Below are positions 33,356-44,610 of a stretch of DNA of 64,000 nucleotides, one piece after another. The notes beneath the pieces were generated by a model. It was not told the origin of the DNA. It made no database searches and saw only the letters and a list, made by a program, of their open reading frames with translations. The position numbers and the translations under genes are program-made. Origin of the DNA: Diphasiastrum complanatum (Eukaryota > Streptophyta > Lycopodiopsida > Lycopodiales > Lycopodiaceae). Position 1 is the stretch's first letter. Each line of letters starts with the position of its first letter. The stretch spans positions 1 to 64,000 of the forward strand of contig MU831546.1 of the NCBI GenBank assembly GCA_029204225.1, read 5' to 3'.

Positions 33356-34930
33356 TCAGCTCATCGTCGGGTTGGGTTGCAATCTCCTTTCCCTTGATTC
33401 GTGACCCTTGCGAACTACTATCCGAAAATCAAATTCCAACAACAGAAGGAGCCATCTGGTGATTCTGCTGATGTTGCAAGTTTTATTAACGAGATATAGC
33501 AAGGGTTGATGGTCCGTATAAAAAGCAAAATGTGTGGCCATCAGATAGTGTCGAAACTGCGTAACCGCATAGATCATTGCTAGTGCTTTCCGCTCTGTGG
33601 TTGAATAATTCATTTTGGTATCGCTGAGTTGTCGGCTTGCAAATCGGATTGGAAAATCCTTTTAATGTTCACCTGGCTAGGTTAAGACTGCTCCAACGGC
33701 ATACTTCGATGCGTCCGTATGCACATGAAACTCAATGGACCAATTGGGTGGTCGTAAGATTGGTGCTGAGACCAATGCATTCTTAATCTTCTGGAAAGCC
33801 TTTAGAGCTTCCTCATTCCAATGTGGATCCATTGTGAGCTTGTAAATTGGTCTGGCTAACTCCGCAAAATCAAGAATGAATATCCTATAATAGTTAGCAT
33901 GACCCATGAAAATGTAGACCTCGCGGATCGTCCCTGGTGGTGGTGGATTAATAATGATCTTGATCTTTGATAGGTATGTGGCGATCCCGTGTCTTGACAC
34001 TATATGGCCAAGTATCAAGCCATGTGTTACCCAGAATTGACATTTTTCTGGATTCACGGAGATCTGGTATTCACGTCATTTTTGTAGCACCTTCTCCAAA
34101 TTGGATAAGTGTTTTGAATCTGGTCCATGCACGCACAGATCGTCCAAGAAAATTTCCAAATTTTTTTGCAAATAATCTTTGAATGTCGCCTGCATGACTC
34201 GATGGAAAGTGCTTGGGGCATTGCGAAGTCCGAATGACATCACTTTATAGGCATAAGTTCCCCATTCCGTGGCAAATGTTGTCTTGTGTTGGTCCTGGGG
34301 GGCTATTTTCACCTGGTTGTAGCCACTAAAGCCATCCAGAAAACTGTAGGCTTTGTCGCCAGCTACTCTATCGAAAACACTTTCCATAAATGGTAAAGAA
34401 AAATGGTCCTTTTTGGTGACTGCATTAAGCGCCTTCAGATTCACACAGATCCGCATTTTGCCATTCTTCTTAGGTACTATAACTATTGGTGATACCCATT
34501 CTGTGTGCTCGATTTCATAAATGAAATATGCGTCCATCAGCTTCTGCAACTTTTGCTTGATCAGTTCTGTATAATTCGGGTTGCAGTGGTAGTAACTGCT
34601 CACCTTGGGGACTACTCCGTCCACCAAAGGTATGGTATGTTGGACTACTGTTGGCGGAATGCCCTTTAGATCACTATAGCTCCAGGCAAAACAGTCTTTA
34701 TATTCCACCAACAAGGATCGTAGTCTCTTGAACTGCGTGGGTGTTAACTGCTCTCTCACATGCACCATCCTTTCTTCTTCTCCTGGTTCCGCAAGATTCA
34801 GTGGTTGTGTTCGTGTAGGTCCCTTGAAGACTTGTTCTACTGGTGCCTGACTTTGATCAGGTTCTTGTTGGGCTTGCGGCATCATGATTATCAAGTCGTC
34901 CAATGTATAATTCTTGAAATTATCAGGCAT
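33356..34930 (-). pseudogene. Gypsy reverse transcriptase and RNase H
   Basis: RT at 34930-34076 has the template-grip block (WVSPIVIVPKKNGKMRICVN), SFLDGFSGYNQ, FGLRNAPSTF and the catalytic FLDD (LEIFLDDLCVHG). An in-frame TGA at 34076-34078 leads to the connection segment (NPEKCQFWV), then DASKYAVGAVL of RNase H (34057-33677). RNase H continues at 33613-33356 (STTERKALAMIYAVTQFRHY, FYTDHQPLL). Homology is strong over the whole length; at least one stop and one frame change make it inactive as read. Confidence 0.94.
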
Positions 34931-35591
34931 CTCGTGAACTAGAGCTCATCGAGATTCCTCCTTCAACATATTGATCTTGTCCCGACTGGTCATTTTTTAA
35001 TTTTTTGTCACCTGTGTAGAAGATGACGCTGTATTCGAGTCCAACTTGATTGACTTTAAGAAATCCAACACCTTCTTTTTGCTCTTTTTTGTCATTTTGG
35101 TGGGTTCATCCTTGTTGTCTTTCTTCGGGACTGCTGTGACATTCGCCTCATGGTTGCGAATATCAACGTCTACTGTAGCTATTGCCTCTTCGGTAGGTCA
35201 CTCCATCGGATCACCTGGTTATAGCATTGCTCCAACTGATTCTTCTTATTAGTAGGTGCCTTGGGTGGATCGATCCTTGAGACTTTTGCCATAGTAGACT
35301 TTTGTGGGGGTTGAGCTGATACCTTCTTGGTTCTGTAACGATCTTGGTCCATGTGGTGTAGGACCTGTTCATCAGTCAGCTCAATCTCCTTATTATAAGT
35401 TAGAGCATGTTACCAAGGGACTAGATCATCGTCCACTGGGTTCTCAATCGGCTCCGCTGACAGCCATGCTACGTTTATCACATTCACCCAAATGTGATTG
35501 GTATAATATTTGGGTGAAGATGTACTCGGTTCGGGATTTGATTCATATTGACATGCCTGGTAGTCAATAGTTGCTAATGCATCTGTCCATC
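34931..35591 (-). other. Linker between protease and reverse transcriptase of the gypsy element
   Basis: Degenerate pol linker with several stops. Pieces such as RWTDALATIDYQACQ and LTDEQVLHHMDQDRYR read as polyprotein, but no catalytic domain is expected here. Confidence 0.5.
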
Positions 35592-36176
35592 TCATGACAT
35601 CCATCTCTGAAGGGGATAGTGACCTCCCTTGGCTGGCCTTGGGCGATCAATCGTATGATCTATCGTGGATGATCCGTCATCAGCCTTGGGTGCAATAGGT
35701 TTCACCGCCAATGTGGTTGGATCTACCTTTACAGCATGTTCTCTATTCTCGAAGGTGAGTTTCCCTGTACCCCAATTGTGTACTACTTGCGCAGTCCTCA
35801 ACCATGGTCTTCCCAGTAAAACACGGTATGCAGATGGAGATTCAAGTATATCCATGACCGCAAAAGTAATCACAAACCGCATGCCTGCTATCTTTACGGG
35901 AATATCGGCAACTACACCTTTTGGTTTCACACAAGATTGATCTACTAGTTTGATGGCGAATCTTGTTGGCTTCAATCCTTGTAAACCCCATTTTTTGTAC
36001 AAAGTAGTGGAGATCAGATTGACACCCGGTCCTCCATCTACTACTGTCACCTCGTCCTCATATCTCTTGTGTTTGATTGGCAAAGTGATGTTGTGTTCCT
36101 CACTTTCCCATGATGCTCCGATGTGGAGGACGTTACTTGTTTCATCATAGACCGCACAATATATGGGCTCAGGCAC
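35592..36176 (-). pseudogene. Gypsy aspartic protease region
   Basis: Open frame with the active-site segment VVDGGPGVNLIS, where most retroviral-type proteases have D-S/T-G; plant gypsy elements with DGG are known to me but I cannot check the lineage. The C-terminal flap/helix segment is YRVLLGRPWLRTAQ (the typical ILGRPWL motif). It follows the nucleocapsid frame with one break. It would cleave the Gag-Pol precursor. Confidence 0.85.
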
Positions 36177-36208
36177 TACTGGCTCCTCATCTGCTTTGGC
36201 CCATTCAG

Positions 36209-37420
36209 CTAGAAGGCTTTTCGCTTGTGGTGCAATCCACAGTAGTTCTCCGAGTGGTAAACTAACATGCTTGACAGCAAAAGTGTGAGCTTTTTAGTGC
36301 GTGGTTCCTCAGGCTCCACCATGTGAAAGGGTGGTTCATGTTGGTGAAACCGATCATTCTGATCAGTGCACAGTGGTGAGTCCACTTGCGGTTCCTGTTC
36401 GACGCTGACTGGAGGTTCTGTGAGATTGTCTCGTTCTTGCTCTTTTTTCTCCTCTTGAGCTTTTTGTACCCAGTGTCTTCTTTTCTGGTACTGTCTTCTC
36501 TCTTCCCTCACATTTGGATATGGCACTGAAGTTGAGGGTTGGTCGTTAGTGACCGATGGTGGTGGTGAGGGAGCCACTTCCTTCTTCTTCTGTGCTCGCG
36601 TAACAGCTAACACAGGAGCGTGGTCTTGTCGACCTTTCGATGGCATCCCTGCTGGAACTGTTGGTTGCTGTATGGTAATGAGGTTAAGAGGTGCACTGGT
36701 TCCAAGTTTAAATGGACAATTCTTGAAACAGTGTCTATAACCGCAATCTCGACATGAGGTTGTATATTGTCCCTTGTGGGGACATTCTGCAATCCTATGT
36801 CCTTCGTCGCATCCGTAACAGTCGTAATTTCTTTCACCTTGACATTGAGTTTGAGCTGCATAGGCCGAAACATATTTATTCATGACAGGATCTATAAATG
36901 GTTCATCTGGTCCGTACCACTGCTGCTGCTCAAGTTGAGGTGGCATTTGCATCTCTTGTTCCGCTGTTGTCAGGTTTACATGGGCCACTTGTTGATTGGC
37001 TAGCCCTGGTGGAGCAGGTAAGGCCATGCATTGTGGTTGATTGGGTGCGTCGTACCTTGGTGCCGCGTTAGGTGCCCCTTGATGATAAGGATAAGAAGTC
37101 TGATAAGGACTTCTCTTCTGCTGAATAACCCTGGCGTTAAACGAGAAAAATGTCGTATCGTGAGATGTTGCATTGCACAGATGGTAGAATCTATGTGTCA
37201 GTCTCAGATTTTGCTTTAAGACTGAGCACTCGTTCGCTATATGGTTTTGCGTACATACTGAACACCATACATTTTCTTGTCGAGGATACTGCAGCTGGTT
37301 TGGTTCCGGTTGATGTGGAGTTACTGCTACAGTTCCCTGTAAGGCCTTTAGTTTTTGGTCAAACTACGCCGTAAGTTGCTCCATCTACTGTTTGTGTGAT
37401 TTTATCATTTGCTCCAACAA
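36209..37420 (-). pseudogene. Gypsy Gag nucleocapsid region with several zinc knuckles
   Basis: The frame starts as LEQMIKSHKQ*MEQLTA*FDQKLKALQ, a helical segment with two Gln codons turned into TAG (37385-37387 and 37364-37366). Knuckles follow. CSVCTQNHIANEC, CYGCDEGHRIAEC and CRDCGYRHCFKNC each read C-x2-C-x3-H-x4-C, one residue shorter than the usual C-x2-C-x4-H-x4-C. A fourth (YHLCNATSHDTTFF) fits the standard spacing with both outer Cys lost. The region ends in a charged tail before protease. It would bind element RNA. Confidence 0.85.
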
Positions 37421-38117
37421 CAGCAGATGCGTTTGATGATGATGATGCGATCGAGGGAGTAGGAGTGTGGGTGGAAGGATATTCGTCATCAGATCCCTCA
37501 TCTTTTTCTCTGATGGCATCTTCCATCGCTTCTTGCAGAGTAGCATACTGCTCCCGTCGTTTCAGTTCTCTTCTGGTGCTTCGTGGTAATTCGGCTAGGA
37601 ACCACATGATCACTGCATGATCGAAAGTCAGGGATGCACTGCACTTGGATCGTATATGTTTGACCCATTCAATATAGTCCCGGACCCTTTCTCGTTTTCC
37701 CATCTTGACTTTGCTCAGCAAGAGAAACGGGTCTTCCAAAAATTTTCTTGGTTTAAAGCGCATAATGAGAGCCGCTTTAACCGCTTCCCAGGTGGATTTT
37801 TCTTCCTCTGACAGGTAGAGAAACCAATCTTGAGCCACTGCTAGCAAAGACATAGGGAATAGCATCATCTTCTTCGCAGGTGTCCGTTCGCCGTACATTT
37901 TACAAGCTTGCTCGTAGATCTGGAGGAATCGGATGGGATCTGATGATCCGTCATATTTTGGTATCTCCATCTGTGGTGCTCTCTGAACTGCTTGCAAGGG
38001 TGCGACAGGTTGGCCCATTGGATCCATTGGTGTTGGTTGCACAGCTGCTAATCTGGGAAGGTGTGGTGCCTGACTTGCTATCCTTCGTACTATTGATCGT
38101 CCGGATCTCAGATTCAT
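37359..38117 (-). pseudogene. Gypsy Gag capsid region
   Basis: ATG at 38117 opens MNLRSGRSIVRRIASQ. The retrotransposon gag domain follows: PKYDGSSDPIRFLQIYEQAC, FPMSLLAVAQDWFLYL, STWEAVKAALIMRFKP, KRERVRDYIEWVKHIRSKC. A frame change near 37440 moves the reading to the nucleocapsid frame, and the capsid frame itself ends at 37359. It would form the particle shell. Confidence 0.9.
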
Positions 38118-39412
38118 CCGATGGTGGGTTCCAAAGTGATTGGACCTTGCTTATACAATAGGATGCAGTCTGGATCTTCAAGAATTTGATTGATTCGATC
38201 GGCCAGAGTGAATTTTAGGCCTTTTACGGTGGTTTTTCCATGATAACTTTTTATTCCTTGCACTAATTGACCTGAGATTTTGACAGTAGTTGGATCTGAT
38301 GTAGATCTTTCCACTGATCTGGTCTGCAAGGGTTATCTTGTGCGAGGATTGGTTGTGCAAGGGTTCTTTAGCTGTTTTTGTAGGTAACAAACTTGATATC
38401 CTTCAAATCTCTGGGAAGTAACTCTCGCAAGGTTCACAATGGCTAGATCTGGGTCAAATCTCACTATAGAATTCTCTACAAGAGTTAACTCTTGCAAGAA
38501 GTGAAAATTTCACTGTCTACGAGGGTTCAAAATCACTTTTTGTGCTTGATCTTCACCAAATCTTCATACTAACTCTCGCAAGCTACATCACTGATGTAAT
38601 TTGACATTCTGAATCGTTTGAGAGGGTCTGCGAGAGTTCTTACTAGAAGGATTTGCTAGATCTTTATTTTTTAGTGATTTTTTAGCACTTAAATCCAATA
38701 ATCTGCTCACTGGAATCAAACTAACTCTCGCAAGTTCTTTTGTGTCTTGTCTCATTGAGATGGAACTTCAGAATCCTCTGCGAGAGTTCTTGACCACTGG
38801 AACTGAAAATTTCACTGTCTACAAGGGTTCATTGGTACTTTCCCATCTTTTTTTCACTAGGAACTCTCGCACAAGCACTTCCACATCAAACTAACTCTCG
38901 CAAGCTTCTCTGTGTCCTGGTCTCACTGAGATGGAACTTCAGAGGGCTCTGCGAGAGTTCTTATGAAGATTTGAATTTTTTTTTTGATTTTTTCAAGGGT
39001 TTTTTAAAAATTTTATGATTTTTCTCTGATTTTTACAATCTGCTTGGAACTAACTCTCGTAGGCTTCTATGTAGGTCTGGGACAACACCCTGGAGCTGCT
39101 GCCAGTCATGCAAGGGTTAATTCCCACTGATTCTAAAGATATAAAACTCTGATGAGTTTTTTTTGGCTCTTTTCCCCTCCAAAATACAGATTGGTGTGTT
39201 TTTTGAGTTTTTTGGCTGGTTGGTTTGGGTTTCAAGCCCTTAGAGGTTGTTCAGGGCCTCCTCTACCCTCTCACACCTCCTTCGCTAGCTGTGAACAGCC
39301 CAAACACAAAAAAATATAGAAAACTAACTCTAACTCCCACAAATATACTTAAACTACTGTAAAAAACAAGAAAATAGCTAAAATGCAGCTAAACTAGTTA
39401 GTGGAAACCTAT
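38118..39412 (-). promoter_or_regulatory. Leader of the gypsy element with repeated stem-loop modules
   Basis: Untranslated region between primer site and gag. AACTCTCGCA recurs at 38420, 38571, 38723, 38862 and 38893, and its exact complement TGCGAGAGTT at 38629, 38779 and 38950. Three direct-inverted pairs (38571-38638, 38723-38788, 38893-38959) could each form a 10-bp stem. The second and third modules are also alike inside the loop (TCTCATTGAGATGGAACTTC and TCTCACTGAGATGGAACTTC). A role in RNA packaging, dimerisation or translation is inferred. Confidence 0.7.
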
Positions 39413-39430
39413 CCCCGGCAACGGCGTCAC
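39412..39430 (-). promoter_or_regulatory. Primer-binding site of the gypsy element, tRNA-Asp
   Basis: In element orientation GTGACGCCGTTGCCGGGGA follows the LTR end, matching the complement of the tRNA-Asp 3' end (TGGCGCCGTTGCCGGGGA) with one central G-to-A difference. Confidence 0.88.
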
Positions 39431-40251
39431 TGTGGGGTCGAAGATCTCTTGTACTATAGCCCTTCCGCCTGTCAACAAGGGTTAGATCACTGGATAGGTA
39501 CCTAACTATGCATAGATGCTACTTTTAGTTAATTTCCTACTTTCTTCCTTAGCTCTATTCACCACTATACTACTCCTCTTTAACTCTACCCCTCTACACT
39601 AACATTCATCATAATTTTGGTTGAAGAGAAGGAATGGAGGAGAAGAGATTGAGAAGGGAAGAGAAAGAGAGAGATAGAGAGTGAGGGTGGAGGTTAGTTC
39701 AAATGCTCCTTATGCTTGCTAATGGAAAAGCATTCACTATGGCAAACAATAAACATGGAAATAGAAAGCAACGGAAAACACAATGAAGAGCATTAGCAAG
39801 TAGTGAATAGCAAATGAGGATGCTTCTCTTCCAAAAATGGTAGAATTTTCTCCTTCTCATTAAGCATGAAAATAGTGTACAAATGGTGCCTTTTTATAAA
39901 ATGGGGAAGGCCCTTGCCCCTCAATCTTATTGGCTAATATTCACAATGATCATATGCATTCATCTTGGACCCAACTTGATCCAAGGGTCCACAAAAAGTA
40001 CATTAGAAATCACAAGATTCATGTGAGTCCCAATTTGGACCCAACTCTAAAAAGTGATCTCTAAGTTTAAAAATGACATTGGGCCTCTAGTTTTATTTAA
40101 ATTCCAAGGCCCAAGTCAAGTTCATTTTATTTACAACTTTAATTGCGTGCTCATTGGGCCATGGGCTTATACACGCAGGATGCCATGCCCTCGCAACACA
40201 TTTTATAGGAGGATTTTATTTATTTATACTTTGTTGGGAATACCCCCAACA
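39431..40251 (-). mobile_element. 5' LTR of the gypsy element
   Basis: 821 bp, near-identical partner of 27860-28680. Differences are mostly single transitions, with a cluster of three near the U5 end. Confidence 0.95.
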
Positions 40252-40256
40252 TATTG
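40252..40256. repeat. Target-site duplication of the gypsy element, right copy (TATTG)
   Basis: TATTG directly after the LTR; joining it to 27859 restores CATTATTGATGGTAATTA as in the paralogous copy near 42670. Confidence 0.92.
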
Positions 40257-41134
40257 ATGGTAATTAGGATTTAGCAATGAAGTACAGTGAAATGGAAGAA
40301 TTATCTAGTTGTCATAGGACATATATGAATGGCAGCCAGTGCTGCCAAGGAAATTATACAGGGTAAAACAAACAACAGAGAAAATATTCAGAATGTTCAA
40401 CCATAAAGGATGTTAGTCCTCTGACTCAAAATAGTCGCTAAAGAATCTGCCTGGTGACCGTTGATGGCTGAAAGTCAGAGGCGCATCTTGAGATAGAAAC
40501 TACCGCTGCTACAAATTTGCCACGCTGCCTCAGTAGGATACATTAGTGGCTCGCTAATGAGGAAGTCAAATCGAAACCTTCTGTTGGTGAAATGGCAATG
40601 GGAGGGTGCACAAAAGGAATGTGTGAGGGCATATTTGCCCCAGAAATCATCCCCCATCAGACCTAAATGCACTGCCTTTAGAAACAAAAGAATGTCTTTA
40701 GATACCTAACTCTTGCCCTTTAGTGTATCTTCATTCAATTGGTACTGGCCTTTTAAAATTTTCCAAATAATCATTGCCTCAAGAATAAATTGACTTTGGA
40801 GGACTCCTTTGGAAATAAAGATTTTAGAATGAATTTTACATGAGCAAAATCTTTACGAATAGGCCTTAGTGCCATCAGCTGCCTTGATGTCTTGGCAAAC
40901 AAGAATTCAGATTTGCCATGACATATTCTTTCAACATTTGAGTAAGAAATCGAAGAGCAAGCCAAGAACTCCAACAAGTTCAAGTGTGTCTTCAAAACAT
41001 AAAGACTTGAGTTACAAAGGCACTAGATATATGGTGCAAAAGTAATAAATTTTGCACTCTGAACCCCATTAAAGCTTAAAATACATCGTTAAAAAGCCAA
41101 AATATTATGTGAACTCTAATAATAGGGCACCACA
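40252..41134 (-). mobile_element. 3' LTR of the non-autonomous element (main piece)
   Basis: With 27772-27859 this makes an LTR of about 970 bp. In element orientation it starts TGTGGTGCCC at 41134, right after a purine tract. It matches the 5' LTR (42568-44610) at both ends but lacks about 1.1 kb of its middle. Confidence 0.85.
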
Positions 41135-41150
41135 TGTCCCCCTCCTCAAG
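41135..41150 (-). promoter_or_regulatory. Polypurine tract of the non-autonomous element
   Basis: In element orientation CTTGAGGAGGGGGACA ends exactly at the TGTGGTGCC start of the 3' LTR. Confidence 0.8.
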
Positions 41151-42549
41151 TGCGCAGCGTCCTCGCAAGCAGAATAATCATTGAGCAATATGAATCAGCA
41201 AGAGTCTTCGACCATGATCATAGATACATAAAAGTCAATCTACAGCTTGAAACTAGTGATAGTAGCAGGTTTGCATTTGCCACAGTCTTCATAAAGTTTT
41301 GACCAAAATGTTGGCATGAAGACTATCGAATAGAATTGCAGACAACTGTATGCTACTTCGAAGAATAATGAAAAATCAGCATAATAGATGTGGATAACAG
41401 ATCCATCTGAAAATCATCCTTTAAATTAGCTTCTTCTCTGGCAGCAATGATCAGTCCAGTAAAAATCAGTAGATTTGAATATAATAGCACTTGGAAAAAT
41501 ATAAGAGCAATAAGTTTGTTCGTCACATCCAGCACTTGGAAAAATTAGTATTGTGCGACCAGCCAGCAGTATATAAACATGCAACAACCAATCAGAACCA
41601 GTGAGTAAACTCTAGCAAAGAAAACAAGGTACAGTACAACAACATCTAATAAATAGATGTGCATCTGACATCTTCCTTTAACATCAAAAAATCAGGATTT
41701 ATCGGCCTCTTGGATAACATCATAGGCTGAAAACAAATTTTTATTTGACATAAAGATCATGTAGATAAACATTCCAAACCAAAGCAAGACAATATAAAAA
41801 CAAAACAAGAACGAAATTCTGGAAAAGCATGGATCATAAAATGCTTACGGAAAACCAGAATTTTATTAACATGATAGAGGACCTTCAGTCTGCACATAAC
41901 AAAACTGAACAAATTTGACAAACTGTAAATAAATATAGAAAGCTACAAGAAATGAAAAACAAAAAGTAAAAACTAGGTCCGGTGCTTCATGGTGGCTAAA
42001 AATACTGATATAATAATAAACAAATCAATTTTGCCTCTTTCTTTCTTGAATCTTCTAAATATTGGGATAATAGACAGCCTGCACTTTTTTGCCTTCAAAT
42101 TAGATTGACAAAGAAAATAGGCCTTCCACAAGTGTAATAAACAACCTTCAAGAGCAGTCAAGGCTTCTTGAAATAGCAAATCAAAAACGCTTCTTTCTCT
42201 CATAAGTAAATATAAATTCCTGAGGTTTAGCTCCTGTCACATTAGATATTTCTTCGACAGATCTTCTATGATAGGACATAATCCTTCAAATACATAGACG
42301 ACATGTATAGCTATGGCACACAGGCTAAAATCACCTACAACTATCTCCTCAGGTAGAGAGTTTGCAAAATAGGTTGAGAGCAGGGAAGCAAGAATGGCCA
42401 AAAATTCTTCCCCCTCCTTAGAGTCAGGTATAGAGCTTTCAAGAACTGACTCTGCAACATCTGAACTATGGACTGCTTCAACAGGAGGAAAACAGTTGTC
42501 ATTCAAAAAATCAGATAATGGATAGAAAATTTCTTCTTATTGGTTGTGC
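41151..42549 (-). mobile_element. Internal region of the non-autonomous LTR element, no pol genes
   Basis: About 1.4 kb between primer site and purine tract without any gag, protease, RT or integrase homology. Near the primer site an open frame (42506-42237) reads PVEAVHSSDVAESVLESS and has no ATG; it may be a gag remnant or chance. Size, paired LTRs and absence of coding capacity fit a LARD-type element mobilised by another element's proteins. Confidence 0.75.
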
Positions 42550-42567
42550 TCCCCGGCAACAACGCCA
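42550..42567 (-). promoter_or_regulatory. Primer-binding site of the non-autonomous element, tRNA-Asp
   Basis: In element orientation TGGCGTTGTTGCCGGGGA, one difference from the exact tRNA-Asp complement, next to the 5' LTR end. Confidence 0.85.
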
Positions 42568-44610
42568 AAATAAGCTTTATGTCGCAACAAGCTTACAGAG
42601 AAATGCAGTAGAATGTAGTATAATGAGTTGTCGATCCCCGAAGAGAGCACATAAAAATAATATTCTGTCATTATTGATGGTAATTAGAATTTAGCAATGA
42701 AGTACAGTGATATGGAAAAATAATCTTGTTGTCATAGGACATTTATAAATGGAGAAACTAACCATCAACTCAGTACTAAGATCAGAAACAGGGTTGAGAA
42801 CAAGATCTGTGCACTATAAATCAAGTTTCAACTTAGACAATACATCATATTTCACAAGGCCAAACGATTGCTCTGACAATGCCTACAATGAACTACCTTG
42901 TCCCTCAACATCCAAGATAAACTTGCTACTCTAGAGTTTTGTAAAAGGAATCCTGACCCACTGTATAGTTCGATTAATATTGGGTAAGACTAGTTACAAA
43001 TCTATAGAGTGTAGAATCCATTATTCAACAGAATCACAATGACATTCACAGAAATTCTTAATAGGCACAAAATATTGGTGATGTGAATCATTCAACAGGA
43101 ATAAAAAATACAATGTAACATTCTTGAAAAACAAAAACTGCCTGTCACACACTTCTTCAGATCCTTGCAAGATATAGTCGACAAACATAAGGCTGACAAA
43201 TCACTGCATTGATTCAAGCTTGCCAGTGATAGTAAACTACATTCCATTCTGTAGTACAGACAAAGGACATAGCAAAAAGTTCTCTACTCCTGTCTACTAC
43301 TCTACAAAACAGCGAATGAATGAATGAAAAGGAGCAGGCTCTGGCATGTGTATCCAACAAAAACTCGTAGAAGAGGCATAGGCCTTCTAACTGCTTCAAG
43401 TACATGAACAAATGGAGACATGCCATGTGGAACAAAGCTTTCATTAACCAGTAGCATGTTGCCACAGAGGTTTTGCCAAGTACAATGGCCCAAATACCAT
43501 TTACATATGTTCATGAAGCCCATCTGACCCATATGCTATCCATGTTGGCCATAGATCTACCTTTGTAAACTATGATGGATGAAAAAGTGTTGGAAGAGCG
43601 CTGAAGGAAAACCATCACTGCTAGAAAACTGCTTCTTGAAACTCGTTTAGAACTCCTAGAAATGACCAAGTAAAGAAGAAAGAAATAGTTATGGTGCGCT
43701 GGAGGCTGCCGCAGATCTGATCTTTGGTGTGCGTTGGAAAACGTTGGGCTGCCACCGACTGTGTGGGAAATCTGCCTGGCTATTTGCTAATGGCTGCTAC
43801 CTGATCTGCGTAGAGAAAATGCACTGTTGGCTGCACACTGATATGCATCAGCCCTAGATTCTGCCCTTGCTGTCTTAGAAGAATACACAAAAGTATTTGA
43901 AGATCAAAGCCACAACTGCTATAGAAAGATAGCAACTGAACGTAGTGCTAGCAAATCTACGTAAAGGATGTTAGTCCTCTAACTCAAAATAGCCGCTAAA
44001 GAATTTGCCCAGTGACAGTTGATGGCTGAAAATCAGAGGCGCATCTTGCTGCTGCTGGTGAAATGGCAATGGGAGGGTGCACAAAAGGAATGTGTGAGGG
44101 CATATTTTCCCTAGAAACCATCGCCCATCAGACCTAAATGCACTGCCTTTAGAAACAAAACAATGTCTTTAGATATCTAACTCTTGCCCTTTACTTTAGT
44201 GTATCTTCAGTCAATTGGTAATGGCCTTGAAAAATTCTCCAAATAATCATTGCCTCAAGAATAAATTGACTTTGGAGGACTCCTTTGGAAATAAAGATTT
44301 TAGAATGAATTCTACATAAGCAAAATCTTTACGAATAGGCCTTAGTGCCGTCAGCTGCCTTGATGTCTTGGCAAACAAGAATTCAGATTTGCCATGCCAT
44401 ATTCTTTCAACATTTGAGTAAGAAATTGAAGAGCAAGCCAAGAACTCCAACAAGTTCAAGTGTGTCTTCAAAACATAAAGACCTGAGTTACAAAGGCACT
44501 AGATATATAGTGCAAAAGTAATAAATTTTGCACTCTGAACCACATTAAAGCTTAAAATACATCGTTAAAAAGCCGAAATGTTATGTGAACTCTAATAACA
44601 TGGCACCACA
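42568..44610 (-). mobile_element. 5' LTR of the non-autonomous element (long form, 2.0 kb)
   Basis: Starts TGTGGTGCCA at 44610 in element orientation. The first ~640 bp match 41134-40404 and the last ~165 bp match 40330-40252 plus 27859-27772. The ~1.2 kb between (42735-43960) is unique to this copy and non-coding. Confidence 0.82.

Larger units (their letters stand above)
27860..40251 (-). mobile_element. Ty3/gypsy LTR retrotransposon, 12.4 kb, nearly complete in structure, minus orientation
   Basis: Two 821-bp LTRs (27860-28680 and 39431-40251) flank gag, protease, RT, RNase H and integrase in gypsy order (integrase last). A tRNA-Asp primer site sits inside the right-hand LTR, and a perfect 5-bp TATTG duplication flanks the whole. 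The LTRs differ at about a dozen positions by my count, so the insertion is much younger than most relics here. No chromodomain is seen after integrase, which with the Asp primer suggests a Tat/Athila-type (non-chromovirus) lineage. About 3 kb of extra coding sequence lies between integrase and the 3' LTR. Reading frames contain several stops and frame changes, so it is probably non-autonomous now. Confidence 0.95.

Noticed and set aside
42237-42506. 89-codon ORF after the primer site of the non-autonomous element
   Set aside because: No ATG start and no Gag similarity; kept only as part of the internal region.
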